In this document: positions 1 to 8,681 of the stretch, piece after piece
Position numbering within the stretch: position 1 is the first letter of the stretch
Layout of the letters: every line of letters starts with the position of its first letter
NCBI RefSeq assembly: GCF_007290395.2
Contig: NZ_CP041656.2
Location: forward strand, 4,216,001 to 4,280,000
From: Bradyrhizobium cosmicum
Lineage (GTDB): Bacteria > Pseudomonadota > Alphaproteobacteria > Rhizobiales > Xanthobacteraceae
Length of the DNA: 64,000 nucleotides
Reading direction: 5' to 3'
Made by a program: the position numbers and the translations under genes
The notes under the pieces: generated by a model
Database searches by the model: none
The model's input: only the letters and a program-made list of their open reading frames with translations
What the model was told of the DNA's origin: nothing

Positions 1-51
1 ATCAGCGCGGACGGCAAGAAAAAGCCCGCGAGCGGAAAAGCCACGGCCTAG
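1..51 (+). CDS. C-terminal end of a gene cut by the window edge
   Basis: An open frame enters from the left edge and ends at a TAG at 49-51. The 16 visible residues form a lysine-rich polar tail (GKKKPASGKATA). No family can be assigned from so little sequence. It could be a chance frame, but the stop lies a plausible distance upstream of the next gene at 130. Confidence 0.35.
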   Translation: MSADGKKKPASGKATA

Positions 52-129
52 AACTCCGTTCAGAGCAGGCAGGTCCGAACATTCGACCCACGCATTGAAA
101 GTCCAGTAGAATAACCTCCAGGTCAGACC

Positions 130-1248
130 GTGCAGAACGCGCGAACCATCCTCCGCCCCGCCAATCGCGACGGCGGCATCCGTGAAACCGAAGCGGCCCG
201 CCCCCTCGTGCAAGTGCTGGCCGACACGTCCGAACGGCTGTCCGGCGTCCGCTCGATCCTCGAAGAGAAATTCACCGTCGCGGCCGAGCGGCTCGACGCC
301 GACGCCAAGCTCACGCAGGTGCCGTCGGCGATCGTCATTCGCGCGGAGCTGCGCGATGTCGACAACATCGCGGCCATCAAGAAGCGGGCCGGCAGGCTGG
401 CGAAGGCCGGGAAACGCATCTTCATCCTCGAGCACACCTCTCACGTCGGCATCTCGCAGGCCTATGCGCTCGGCGCGACGCTGGTCCTGCCCGGCGTCAT
501 CAACCGGATCAAATTGCTGGCGGCGCTGAGCGATCCGCCCAACGCGGCCTCCGCTCCGTCGGACGGAACGCCGCCGGACAACGCCGTCGAGACCGCGGCA
601 ACCGCGATCGCTTCGATGTTCACGTCCGTCACCCTCGGCCAGCCGCTCGATGTCGATGGCACCAAGGAAGCCGGCCGCCAGATCGCCGATCGCATCACCC
701 AGCATGGACTGTCGGAGTGGCTCACGACGGTACGGCGCCACCATGAGGGAACCTATCAACACTGCCTGCTGGTGACCGGCGTCGCCATCGATTTCGGCCT
801 CAGCCTCGGCGTCGGGCGCGCCGACCTGGAGCGCCTCTACTCCGCGGCCATGTTCCACGACATCGGCAAGGCGCAGATTCCGCTCGCCATCCTCGACAAG
901 CCCGGCCGCCTCGATCCCGAGGAGCGCGCCATGATCGAGACTCATCCCACCGTGGGCTACGATTTCCTGAAAGGCCACGACAATATCTCGCCGGAGATCC
1001 TCGACGCCGTGCGCCACCATCACGAATATCTCGACGGCAGCGGCTATCCGGATGCACTCTGTGGCGAGAGCATCGGCGACATCGTCCGCATTCTCACCAT
1101 CTCGGACATTTTCGCCGCGCTGATCGAGCACCGGCACTACAAGCCGACCATGCCGCGCGCGGAGGCCTACAACATCCTCTGCGGAATGAACGGAAAGCTG
1201 GAGAAAGCGCTGGTTGCTTCGTTCAAGCAGGTCGCGCTCACGCGGTGA
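130..1248 (+). CDS. HD-GYP domain protein, putative cyclic-di-GMP phosphodiesterase
   Basis: 372 residues, GTG start. The C-terminal half (about 190-370) is an HD-GYP domain: HDIGK near residue 243, a histidine pair followed by E near 297, and DGSGYP near 303. HD-GYP domains hydrolyse cyclic di-GMP, so a role in biofilm or motility signalling is likely. Residues 25-135 look like a receiver-type alpha/beta domain, but I see no clear acidic pocket or phosphoacceptor aspartate, so it may be a degenerate receiver that binds a partner without being phosphorylated. No membrane segment is visible. The gene appears to stand alone. The HD-GYP call is strong; the receiver reading is inference. Confidence 0.85.
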   Translation: MQNARTILRPANRDGGIRETEAARPLVQVLADTSERLSGVRSILEEKFTVAAERLDADAKLTQVPSAIVIRAELRDVDNIAAIKKRAGRLAKAGKRIFILEHTSHVGISQAYALGATLVLPGVINRIKLLAALSDPPNAASAPSDGTPPDNAVETAATAIASMFTSVTLGQPLDVDGTKEAGRQIADRITQHGLSEWLTTVRRHHEGTYQHCLLVTGVAIDFGLSLGVGRADLERLYSAAMFHDIGKAQIPLAILDKPGRLDPEERAMIETHPTVGYDFLKGHDNISPEILDAVRHHHEYLDGSGYPDALCGESIGDIVRILTISDIFAALIEHRHYKPTMPRAEAYNILCGMNGKLEKALVASFKQVALTR

Positions 1249-1288
1249 GCGTGTCAGCACATCTTGAACGCCGGCCCTCTCGACACGA

Positions 1289-1492
1289 CTAATGCGTCGC
1301 CCGGAATTTTGCGCGGTGCGGCATCGACCTGCAGGCCAGACCTTCCGCGAGCAGCTTCATGTCTTCGCGTCTGCCGCTGCGGACCAGCCTGCCGAACTCT
1401 TCGGGTGTGAAGGGAAGACTTGGATCATTATCAATCGTGTGCCGCAGTCGCGGACCAAACAACCGTCGAACCAGGCTAGCCAGCCGCCGCAT
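1289..1492 (-). CDS. Small basic hypothetical protein
   Basis: 67 residues, ATG start preceded by GAGGG at a good distance. Rich in arginine, with an N-terminal MRRLASLVRRLFG stretch that could form an amphipathic helix. No recognised domain. It converges with the HD-GYP gene and shares the strand of the nitroreductase 120 bases upstream. A 76-codon open frame overlaps it in another phase, but this one has the better ribosome binding site. Confidence 0.5.
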   Translation of the reverse strand: MRRLASLVRRLFGPRLRHTIDNDPSLPFTPEEFGRLVRSGRREDMKLLAEGLACRSMPHRAKFRATH

Positions 1493-1611
1493 GTCAATTC
1501 CCTCGCGCCAGCAACAAACCTTTTAGCCCGCATATTGTTCCTCCCGCGCCACCGAGATTGCAAGAGGCTGCCACTCTCCCGCACCAAAAATTTTCGCGAG
1601 AGAATGATTTG

Positions 1612-2289
1612 CTAGTCGGCAAAGCCGACATAGCGCACGAATTCGTCATTGCTCTCGCGATCCGAGCGCACCGCGTTCGCGGCGAAGTCGTCGTCGGGAT
1701 AACCCATCGCGACGCAGGTCATGATGACCTCATCTTCCGGAATGTTGGCGACCTCGCGCACGATGTCGGAGCGCATGATGCCCTGCCCGTTGATGACGGA
1801 ACCGAGACCGCGGTCCCAGGCGGCCAGCACGATGCCGTAGCAGAGCGCGCCGAGATCGAAATGGCACACCGCGCCGGGATCGAGCACGCGGTCGTAGGTC
1901 AGCACCAGCGAGACCGGCGCGTCGAACTGGCGGAAACCGCGCAGCACCCAATCCTGCCGCATCGGCTTGTCGTCACGCGCAATTCCCATCGCGCCAAACA
2001 ATTTCTTGGCGATGTCGACCTGCCTGTTGCGGTGGACGCCCTGGTACTCGCCATGGCTGATGATGTCGCGCTTGACCTTGGCGCCGCCCACCATCTCCTC
2101 CATGTTGCGGCGGCGCAGCTCTTCCAGCGGACCGCCCGTGAGCACATGCACATGCCAGGGCTGGGTGTTCATCGACGACGGCGCGCGCTTGGCGCTTTCG
2201 ATGATCGCCTCGACCACGTCGCGGGATACCTGCTGCTGCTTGAAACCGCGCACGCTGCGGCGCGACTGGACCAGCGTTTCGAATTCCAC
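1612..2289 (-). CDS. Nitroreductase family oxidoreductase
   Basis: 225 residues from a GTG at 2289, chosen because GGGAGG lies just upstream; the frame stays open further 5' but that extension (rich in R, G and S) does not look like coding sequence. The N-terminus has the family's RRSVRGF FMN-phosphate contact, followed by APSSMNTQPW, and the C-terminal part carries GLGSVINGQG and VAMGYPDDD. Members use FMN and NAD(P)H to reduce nitroaromatics, quinones or enoates, usually as cytoplasmic dimers. The physiological substrate cannot be read from the sequence. The divergent esterase at 2410 may share the promoter region. Confidence 0.85.
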   Translation of the reverse strand: MEFETLVQSRRSVRGFKQQQVSRDVVEAIIESAKRAPSSMNTQPWHVHVLTGGPLEELRRRNMEEMVGGAKVKRDIISHGEYQGVHRNRQVDIAKKLFGAMGIARDDKPMRQDWVLRGFRQFDAPVSLVLTYDRVLDPGAVCHFDLGALCYGIVLAAWDRGLGSVINGQGIMRSDIVREVANIPEDEVIMTCVAMGYPDDDFAANAVRSDRESNDEFVRYVGFAD

Positions 2290-2409
2290 TTCAAGACCTC
2301 CCTGCCTGCTCACCCGGCGACACCGCGACAGACCGCCGGTTGCCGATGCAACCCGCAAAATCTATGCTAACACGCAAGCAAGACCAAGAACCCCGGGGAG
2401 AACTCGACC

Positions 2410-3372
2410 ATGCCCGCGCCGCTCGATCCCGTCATTGCCCAGATCATCCCGCTGCTGCCGCTGCGCGATCCCACCACGATGACGCCACAGAGCGCCCGCG
2501 ATGCCTTGCGCGCACTGGCTGCCTCGCGCGCCGCCGTGCCGCCGCCGCCCGTTGACGCGGTCGCGGATATCAAGGTCAAAGGCGGCGCCGGGCCGCTCGA
2601 TGCGCGCGTCTACCGGGTCGGCACCACACCCGCGCCGACCGTGGTGTTCTTCCATGGTGGCGGATGGGTCGCGGGCGATCTCGAAACCCATGACCGGCAG
2701 GCGCGCAACCTTGCGATCGAGACCGGCGCCGTGGTCGTCTCCGTCGATTATCGCCGTCCGCCGGAAACGCGCTTTCCCGGCGCATTCGAGGACGCCTTCG
2801 CCGCAACGCGTGACGTCTTCACCCGCGTCGCGGAATTTGGCAGCGATGCCAAACGGCTTGGAGTCGGCGGCGACAGCGCCGGCGGCAATCTTGCGGCCAC
2901 CACCGCGATCGCCTGCCGCGATGCCGGCATCAAGCTCGCTGCACAACTGCTGGTGTATCCCGTGACCGACGTCGTTGGCAGCTACGCGGATGCCGCCGAG
3001 AACGCGCGCTTTCCATCGCGCAGCGAGAATGCCGACGGCTACTTCCTGTCGCGCGCGGTGATGGAGTGGTTTTCCGGCCACTATCTCGCCGATCCCGCTC
3101 ATGCCGCCGACTGGCGCATCTCGCCGCTCCGCGCCGCATCGCTCGAAGGCGTCGCGCCTGCGATCGTGACCACCGCCTGGTTCGATCCCCTGCGCGACGA
3201 GGGCGCCGCCTATGCGAAAGCGCTGGAAGCGGCCGGCGTGCAGATCAAGCATCATAAGGGCGCCGGCCTGATCCACGGCTATTTCGGCCTTGGCGATGCC
3301 TCCGAGGTGGCGCGCGCCGAGGCGCAGCGCGCGCGGGCAGATTTCAAGGCGTTGCTGGCGCGCGGAATCTGA
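2410..3372 (+). CDS. Alpha/beta hydrolase of the hormone-sensitive-lipase family
   Basis: 320 residues, the usual length. The oxyanion motif HGGGW is at 82-86 and the nucleophile elbow GDSAGG puts the catalytic serine at 156. The acid is probably in WFDPLRDEG near 260 and the histidine in LIHGYFG near 290. These enzymes hydrolyse short- to medium-chain esters in the cytoplasm, and no signal peptide is seen. The true substrate is unknown. The start codon follows CGGGGAGAA. Confidence 0.85.
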   Translation: MPAPLDPVIAQIIPLLPLRDPTTMTPQSARDALRALAASRAAVPPPPVDAVADIKVKGGAGPLDARVYRVGTTPAPTVVFFHGGGWVAGDLETHDRQARNLAIETGAVVVSVDYRRPPETRFPGAFEDAFAATRDVFTRVAEFGSDAKRLGVGGDSAGGNLAATTAIACRDAGIKLAAQLLVYPVTDVVGSYADAAENARFPSRSENADGYFLSRAVMEWFSGHYLADPAHAADWRISPLRAASLEGVAPAIVTTAWFDPLRDEGAAYAKALEAAGVQIKHHKGAGLIHGYFGLGDASEVARAEAQRARADFKALLARGI

Positions 3373-3488
3373 ACCGCGGCTGAATGGAAAAATCTGCGAT
3401 CGGCCCGATGGCGGATCGCGATCCTGCTTGATTGCGCCACGATTCGCGGCTCCTATCCGCTGGCGAATTTTTTCCCAGGGAGACACCC

Positions 3489-3737
3489 ATGATGAAGCGG
3501 ATTTTTCTCGCAGCGATCGTCGCCACCTTTGCAGCGGGCTCGGCCCTCGCGGACGACACCTGCGCGAGCAAGGCGGTCAGCAAGGACGGCAAGCCGCTCG
3601 CTGGCGCGGCCAAGACGTCGTTCATGAAGAAGTGCAAGGAAGACGCCTGCGCGCCCAAAGCTGTCAGCGCCGACGGCAAACCGCTCGCGGGCGCCGCCAA
3701 GAACAGCTTCATGAAGAAGTGCGAAGTCGGCGCGTAA
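3489..3737 (+). CDS. PsiF-repeat periplasmic protein
   Basis: 82 residues starting at the ATG pair 3489/3492 behind a GGGAG. A signal peptide (MMKRIFLAAIV to about ALA) precedes two near-identical 25-residue repeats that begin CASKAVSKDGKPL and CAPKAVSADGKPL and both end SFMKKC. The paired cysteines in each repeat suggest disulfides in the periplasm. This is the PsiF repeat, first known from a phosphate-starvation-inducible E. coli gene; its biochemical role is unknown. No Pho box was recognised upstream. Confidence 0.8.
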   Translation: MMKRIFLAAIVATFAAGSALADDTCASKAVSKDGKPLAGAAKTSFMKKCKEDACAPKAVSADGKPLAGAAKNSFMKKCEVGA

Positions 3738-3788
3738 GGCGCGGCAACGAATTCTCGGCGTCTTTAACGAGCGGCTGCTCCACGAACT

Positions 3789-3876
3789 CGTCATGCCCGG
3801 GCTCGTCCCGGGCATCCACGTTCTTGCTTCCCTGCGGCAAAGTACGTGGATGGCCGGGACAAGCCCGGCCATGACG
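3789..3876. repeat. Dispersed palindromic repeat, family A (copy 1)
   Basis: Two small palindromes (CATGCCCGGG...CCCGGGCAT and TGGCCGGG...CCCGGCCA) flank CATCCACG / CGTGGATG arms, so the whole unit can fold back on itself. A second copy in opposite orientation lies at 44175-44260. It sits between convergent genes and may also end transcription. Confidence 0.8.
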
Positions 3877-3883
3877 GAAACAC

Positions 3884-4759
3884 TCACCCCCGCCTGAACC
3901 GATAATCGAATGCCCCGTCCAGCGGCTTGATCAGCCCGACCGTCGGCGCCGGGAAATGGATCGGCAGGATCAGCGTGTCGGTGTCGGCCACCGAGGCGAA
4001 GAACTTCCGCCGCGACACCGCCGATAGCTTCGCATCCCAGTCCGGCTTGGCCGACCACTCCGGCTCGCGGCACTGAATCTGGTGATGCATGAGGTCGCCC
4101 GCGACCACCGCGCGCTGGCCCTTCGAAAAAATGTTCACGCAGCAATGGCAGGGCGAATGACCCGGCGTCGGTGTCAGCGTGACGGTGTCGTCGAGCGCGT
4201 AATCGTCGTCCACCAGCAGCGCCTGTCCGGCCTCGACGATCGGCAGGCAATTGTCGCGAAACACGGTCCCGGGTGGATTACTGCCCTTGGCGTTCTCAGC
4301 CTCCCACGCCGCGTACTCGCCCTTGTGAAAGACGTATTTCGCGTTTGGAAACGTCGGCACCCAGCGGCCGTCGCGCAAGCTCGTGTTCCAGCCGGTGTGG
4401 TCGATATGCAAATGGGTGCAGAACACATAGTCGATCTGTTCGAAGCCGATTCCCAGCGCGAACAGCTCGTTGCGCCAGCGCTCCTTGCCAGGAAAGTCGA
4501 AGGGCGGCGGATGGCCCTTGTCCTCGCCGGTGCAGGTGTCGACCAGGATGGTGTAGCGCGGCGTTCGCACCACGAAGGTCTGGTAGGTGATCACCATCAT
4601 GCCGCGCGCGGCATCGAACACCTCCGGCTCCATCGTCGGCAGATGGCGCTTGAACACGCCCTCGTCATAAGCCGGGAAGAAATCCTGCGGCCGCCGCCAC
4701 GGCCCCTCCCGCTCGATCACCGCATCGATGGTGATGTCGCCGACCCGCAGCTGCTTCAT
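3884..4759 (-). CDS. MBL-fold metallo-hydrolase
   Basis: 291 residues. The metal-binding signature HLHIDHTGWN (H116, H118, D120, H121) and the later GHSPCH and GDLMHH motifs identify the metallo-beta-lactamase fold with a two-metal site. The family includes lactonases and many uncharacterised hydrolases. The N-terminus (VGDITIDAVIEREGPW) resembles the quorum-quenching-lactonase-like group, but lactonase activity is not shown. No signal peptide. The gene is followed by repeat A. Confidence 0.85.
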   Translation of the reverse strand: MKQLRVGDITIDAVIEREGPWRRPQDFFPAYDEGVFKRHLPTMEPEVFDAARGMMVITYQTFVVRTPRYTILVDTCTGEDKGHPPPFDFPGKERWRNELFALGIGFEQIDYVFCTHLHIDHTGWNTSLRDGRWVPTFPNAKYVFHKGEYAAWEAENAKGSNPPGTVFRDNCLPIVEAGQALLVDDDYALDDTVTLTPTPGHSPCHCCVNIFSKGQRAVVAGDLMHHQIQCREPEWSAKPDWDAKLSAVSRRKFFASVADTDTLILPIHFPAPTVGLIKPLDGAFDYRFRRG

Positions 4760-4828
4760 GGTCGTCTCGCTCCCTTTTTCAGGAAGCGTAACGAGAGGCG
4801 TCAGCGCGTCAAGGCGCGCCGCGGAATG

Positions 4829-6451
4829 CTAGCTCCGCAACCCCGGCGCTTCCTGACCGGTCCGCGCAACATATTCCGTGTAGCCGCCGCCAAACTGGTG
4901 GATGCCGTCCGGCGTCAGCTCCAGCACGCGGTTCGACAGCGTCGCCAGGAAGTGGCGATCATGCGAGACGAAGAGCATGGTGCCCTCGAAATCCGAAAGC
5001 GCGTTGATCAGCATTTCCTTGGTGGCGAGGTCGAGATGGTTGGTCGGCTCGTCCAGCACCAGGAAGTTCGGCGGATCGAACAGCATCTTGGCCATCACCA
5101 GCCGCGCCTTCTCGCCGCCCGAGAGCACGCGGCAGCGTTTCTCGACGTCGTCGCCGGAGAAACCGAAACAGCCAGCGAGCGCGCGCAGGCTTCCCTGCCC
5201 CGCGGTCGGAAACGCGTATTCGAGCGACTCGAACACAGTCTGCTCGCCGTCGAGCAGATCCATCGCGTGCTGGGCGAAATAGCCCATCTTGACGCTGCCG
5301 CCGACCGCCACGGTGCCCTGATCCGGCTCGCTCGCACCGGCGATCAGCTTGAGCAGCGTCGACTTGCCGGCGCCATTGACGCCCATCACCGCCCAGCGCT
5401 CCCTGCGGCGGATCATGAAATCAAGCCCGTCATAGATGCGCTTGCTGCCGTAACCCTTGTAGACGTTCTTGAGCGCGACGACGTCCTCGCCGGAGCGCGG
5501 CGCCGGCGGGAAGTCAAACGCCACCGTCTGGCGGCGGCGCGGCGGCTCGACCCGCTCGATCTTGTCGAGCTTCTTCACCCGGCTCTGCACCTGGGCTGCG
5601 TGCGAGGCGCGCGCCTTGAAGCGCTCGATGAACTTGATCTCCTTGGCGAGCATGGCCTGCTGGCGCTCGAACTGCGCCTGCTGCTGCTTCTCGTTCTGCG
5701 CGCGCTGCTGCTCATAGAACTCGTAGTCGCCTGTATAGGTGGTGAGCGAGCCGCTATCGATCTCGATCACCTTGGAGATCACGCGGTTGATGAACTCGCG
5801 GTCATGCGAGGTCATCAGCAGCGTGCCTTCGTAGTCGTGCAGGAACTTCTCGAGCCAGATCAGGCTTTCGAGATCGAGATGGTTGCTCGGCTCGTCGAGC
5901 AGCATCACGTCGGGCCGCATCAGGAGAATGCGCGCCAGCGCCACGCGCATCTTCCAGCCGCCCGAGAGCTTGCCGACATCACCGTCCATCATCTCCTGGC
6001 TGAAGCCGAGGCCGGAGAGCGCCTCGCGCGCCCGGCCGTCGAGCGCATAGCCATCGAGCTCCTCGAACGCGTGCTGGACCTCGCCATAGCGCGCGATGAT
6101 CTCGTCCATCTGGTCGGCCTTGTCGGGGTCGGCCATCGCAACTTCGAGCTGGTGCAACTCGGCAGCGACCTCGCTGACGGGACCGGCGCCGTCCATGACC
6201 TCGGCCACGGCGCTGCGGCCGCTCATCTCGCCGACGTCCTGGTTAAAATAGCCGATGGTGATGCCGCGATCGGTCGAGACCTGCCCCTCGTCGGGGAGTT
6301 CCTCACCGGCGATCATCCGGAACAGCGTGGTCTTGCCCGCCCCGTTTGGGCCGACAAGCCCGATCTTCTCGCCCTTGTTGAGGGCGGCGGAGGCTTCGAT
6401 GAACAGGATCTGGTGGCCGGCTTGCTTGCTGACGTTGTCGAGGCGGATCAT
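4829..6451 (-). CDS. ABC-F family ATPase (YbiT-like), ribosome-associated
   Basis: 540 residues with two complete ABC modules and no membrane segments. The first has GPNGAGKTT near 35 and LSGGW, the second GVNGAGKS near 345 and LSGGE; each has a Walker B with DEPSNHLD or DEPTNHLD. Between them lies the charged linker, rich in Q, E and R (EQQRAQNEKQQQAQ), typical of the ABC-F interdomain arm. ABC-F proteins bind the ribosomal E site and act in translation, not transport. Domain layout and the C-terminal ending resemble E. coli YbiT more than EttA. Which translation step it serves is unknown. Confidence 0.9.
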   Translation of the reverse strand: MIRLDNVSKQAGHQILFIEASAALNKGEKIGLVGPNGAGKTTLFRMIAGEELPDEGQVSTDRGITIGYFNQDVGEMSGRSAVAEVMDGAGPVSEVAAELHQLEVAMADPDKADQMDEIIARYGEVQHAFEELDGYALDGRAREALSGLGFSQEMMDGDVGKLSGGWKMRVALARILLMRPDVMLLDEPSNHLDLESLIWLEKFLHDYEGTLLMTSHDREFINRVISKVIEIDSGSLTTYTGDYEFYEQQRAQNEKQQQAQFERQQAMLAKEIKFIERFKARASHAAQVQSRVKKLDKIERVEPPRRRQTVAFDFPPAPRSGEDVVALKNVYKGYGSKRIYDGLDFMIRRRERWAVMGVNGAGKSTLLKLIAGASEPDQGTVAVGGSVKMGYFAQHAMDLLDGEQTVFESLEYAFPTAGQGSLRALAGCFGFSGDDVEKRCRVLSGGEKARLVMAKMLFDPPNFLVLDEPTNHLDLATKEMLINALSDFEGTMLFVSHDRHFLATLSNRVLELTPDGIHQFGGGYTEYVARTGQEAPGLRS

Positions 6452-6600
6452 GGGGTCTTTTCAGGGGGATTTTTGCGTTGCAGCGTAATAGGCCATGCCG
6501 TCCCCCAGGGGAAGCCCGGCGGGGTACGGATTTCGCGCAGGAGCCGACGGGGACCCGGCACAAAGTCTTGCTATTGGGCGGGGGTCGGCCGCGACAGGCG

Positions 6601-7341
6601 TCACGGCAGGAACCGCGCGATGCCTTCGCGAATACAGGCCAGGATTTCGCCCTGCCGCTCTTCGAGACGGGAGACGGGCCCGCCGACGCCAAGGACCAGT
6701 TGGCGTCCGAAATCGCGTTTTGGCAGCAAAGCCGCAATCACCCCGGCGTCCTGGACGATGATGTGCTTGGAGAACATGTAGCCGTTGCGACGAATGCCGT
6801 TGATGATCTTCATCAAGGCCTTCAGTTCGAAGTGTTCTTCCGGAGGGCAGACGGCATTGATGCGGCGCAGGAGCCGGGCAATCTCGACGTCGGTGTGACC
6901 GCTGAGCAGCGTGCGCCCGATGCCGCTGATCGCAAGCGGCCGGACGTCGCCAGGCCTGACTTCGAACCGCAGACGCTTGCTGGTTTGCAGACAATGAATG
7001 TATTGCGCATGCAGATCGGACTGCGTGCTGATACTGACGAGTTCGTCCAGCTCCTCATGGACGAAGTTGACGAGCGCAAGAATTGCGCTGTCGCCGAACA
7101 GCCCGGCATCCAGCCACCGGCCCATCTGGGCGATGCGCATCGTCGGCATGTAGGTGCGATTGTAGCTGTCGTAGAACAGGTAACCCAGCATCGCCATGCT
7201 CTTCAGCAAAGCCGCGGCACTGGACGTCGGATAGTCGCACTTCGCCGCAACTTCCTTCAGCGAAATCGGTCGTTTCACATCCTCAAAGTACTCGAGGACT
7301 TCGAAAATCCGCTGCGCCGACTTGATGGTGGCATTCGTCAT
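6601..7341 (-). CDS. IclR family transcriptional regulator
   Basis: 246 residues from the ATG at 7341. Upstream in-frame codons exist, but the family's N-terminal helix-turn-helix begins at TIKSAQRIFEVLEYF, which favours this start; the ribosome binding site is weak. The winged HTH covers about 5-65 (PISLKEVAAKCDYP and the SSAAALLKSM recognition helix). Residues 75-245 form the IclR ligand-binding domain, ending with the conserved IACIREG-like helix. The gene diverges from the catabolic operon starting at 7819 and is the obvious candidate regulator of it. The ligand is unknown. Confidence 0.85.
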   Translation of the reverse strand: MTNATIKSAQRIFEVLEYFEDVKRPISLKEVAAKCDYPTSSAAALLKSMAMLGYLFYDSYNRTYMPTMRIAQMGRWLDAGLFGDSAILALVNFVHEELDELVSISTQSDLHAQYIHCLQTSKRLRFEVRPGDVRPLAISGIGRTLLSGHTDVEIARLLRRINAVCPPEEHFELKALMKIINGIRRNGYMFSKHIIVQDAGVIAALLPKRDFGRQLVLGVGGPVSRLEERQGEILACIREGIARFLP

Positions 7342-7818
7342 TTTCACACATCTGGAAAGAGTATCGCGAGGGATCGGTTTGATACGCCCGACTTCAGGCG
7401 GGCAGACTGCAGGCCCGGCATCGACCACCCACCTTTTACACATATATAGAAATAGAACTACATATATGTAATCTATGGACACCCCTCCGCACCCCCTTTA
7501 TTCTTCCCGGAGGCTGCAAGGCCGCGGCGCATAGCCGTCCAAAAAACAAAAGGCGCCCCACCAAAGGTGATGCGCGCTTACAGGGAGGCGTCATGAGGCC
7601 AAGATTCCATCTGTCTGCCACGACCGGATGATGTGCTCGGTTCGACCCGCGCTGCTTGGGCGACCGCAGCTGAACTGAACCCCTCCGGATCGATCTCTTG
7701 AAGATCAACAAGCGCAATCACGCGTGATTTGCGCTCTTGGCCAGGCTCGGCAGAGCGACAACGAGATCTGGCGCCTCCTCCTCGGCCATCACCGAAAAAC
7801 CAACAGGAAGTTGCTTGC
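7342..7818. promoter_or_regulatory. Divergent control region between the IclR gene and the catabolic operon
   Basis: A 477-base stretch with no convincing gene. Around 7437-7475 it holds an AT-rich patch that stands out from its GC-rich surroundings, with two ACATATAT elements, the second part of the perfect palindrome ACATATATGT at about 7461-7470. This is the best visible candidate for an operator or promoter of one or both operons. The rest shows nothing recognisable. Confidence 0.5.
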
Positions 7819-8664
7819 ATGGACTATCGATTACCCGAAGGCAGCTGCGATTGTCATTTCCACATCTACGGCCCGTTCGATCGCTTTCCTCAGAGCGATG
7901 AGGGACGCTTCACCGCCGCGCGGCCGTTCACGATCGAAGACGCCTTTGCCATCTGGGACAAGCTCGGCATCACGCGCGGTGTCATCGTCCATGCGGTGGG
8001 ATCGGGAGACGATAACGCCGTCACTTACGACGCACTGCGTCGCTACCCCGACAGGCTTCGTGCCGTCGCGATCCTGCGTCCCGACGTCTCGGATCGGCGG
8101 CTCGATGAACTCACCGACGCTGGCTTCAAGGCGGTGCGCGTCACCATGATCCGGCAGGACGGCAAGCCGGTTTCGACGCTCGGCACCAGCTACGACGATC
8201 TGGTCAGGCTCGCTCCCCGTATCGCCGAGCGAGGCTGGCATGCGCAGCTCTGGATCGAGAGTTCGGATCTTGCGGCTGCCGCAGCCGAACTCGAGAAGCT
8301 GCCACTGAACTACGTGATCGACCACATGTCGCGGACCATGGCCGACAAGGGACACGAGCATCCGGATTTTCGCGCCTTCACCGACCGGTTGAAGACGGGC
8401 CGCTACTGGACCAAGATCTCGGGCGCCGACCGCAACACGCGTGTCGGCCGTCCCTATGCCGATACGGCACCTTTCATGCGCGCCATCGTTCAGGCTGCGC
8501 CCGATCAGGTCGTGTGGGGCAGCGATTGGCCCCATGTCGGCCACAGCGCCGAGACGATGCCTGATCTTCAGGACCTGCTTCGTCTGCTGCACGAATGCGT
8601 CCCCGACGAAGCCATCCGCCGCAAGATCCTGATCGCCAATCCGGCGCGCCTCTACAACTTCTGA
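7819..8664 (+). CDS. Amidohydrolase-2 family metal-dependent hydrolase (LigI-like)
   Basis: 281 residues, ATG at 7819 behind AGGAAG. The N-terminal DCHFHIYGP supplies the HxH metal ligands and the C-terminal GSDWPHVG the conserved aspartate of the amidohydrolase TIM barrel. The closest overall pattern is the 2-pyrone-4,6-dicarboxylate lactonase/ACMSD-like group, which hydrolyses lactones or decarboxylates ring-derived acids. It is the first gene of an operon with a CoA-transferase, a flavin enoate reductase and a binding protein, so it probably acts on a ring-derived or lactone intermediate. The exact substrate is unknown. Confidence 0.8.
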   Translation: MDYRLPEGSCDCHFHIYGPFDRFPQSDEGRFTAARPFTIEDAFAIWDKLGITRGVIVHAVGSGDDNAVTYDALRRYPDRLRAVAILRPDVSDRRLDELTDAGFKAVRVTMIRQDGKPVSTLGTSYDDLVRLAPRIAERGWHAQLWIESSDLAAAAAELEKLPLNYVIDHMSRTMADKGHEHPDFRAFTDRLKTGRYWTKISGADRNTRVGRPYADTAPFMRAIVQAAPDQVVWGSDWPHVGHSAETMPDLQDLLRLLHECVPDEAIRRKILIANPARLYNF

Positions 8665-8681
8665 CCCGAACCGAGGACACA

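Noticed and set aside
3489..3737. CRISPR-like short repeats in the PsiF gene
   Set aside because: The repeat is a two-copy protein domain, not an array of direct repeats with spacers; no cas genes are seen.
4082..6781. An 899-codon plus-strand frame opposite the ABC-F and MBL genes
   Set aside because: Shadow of two real minus-strand genes; the translated sequence has no fold-like pattern.
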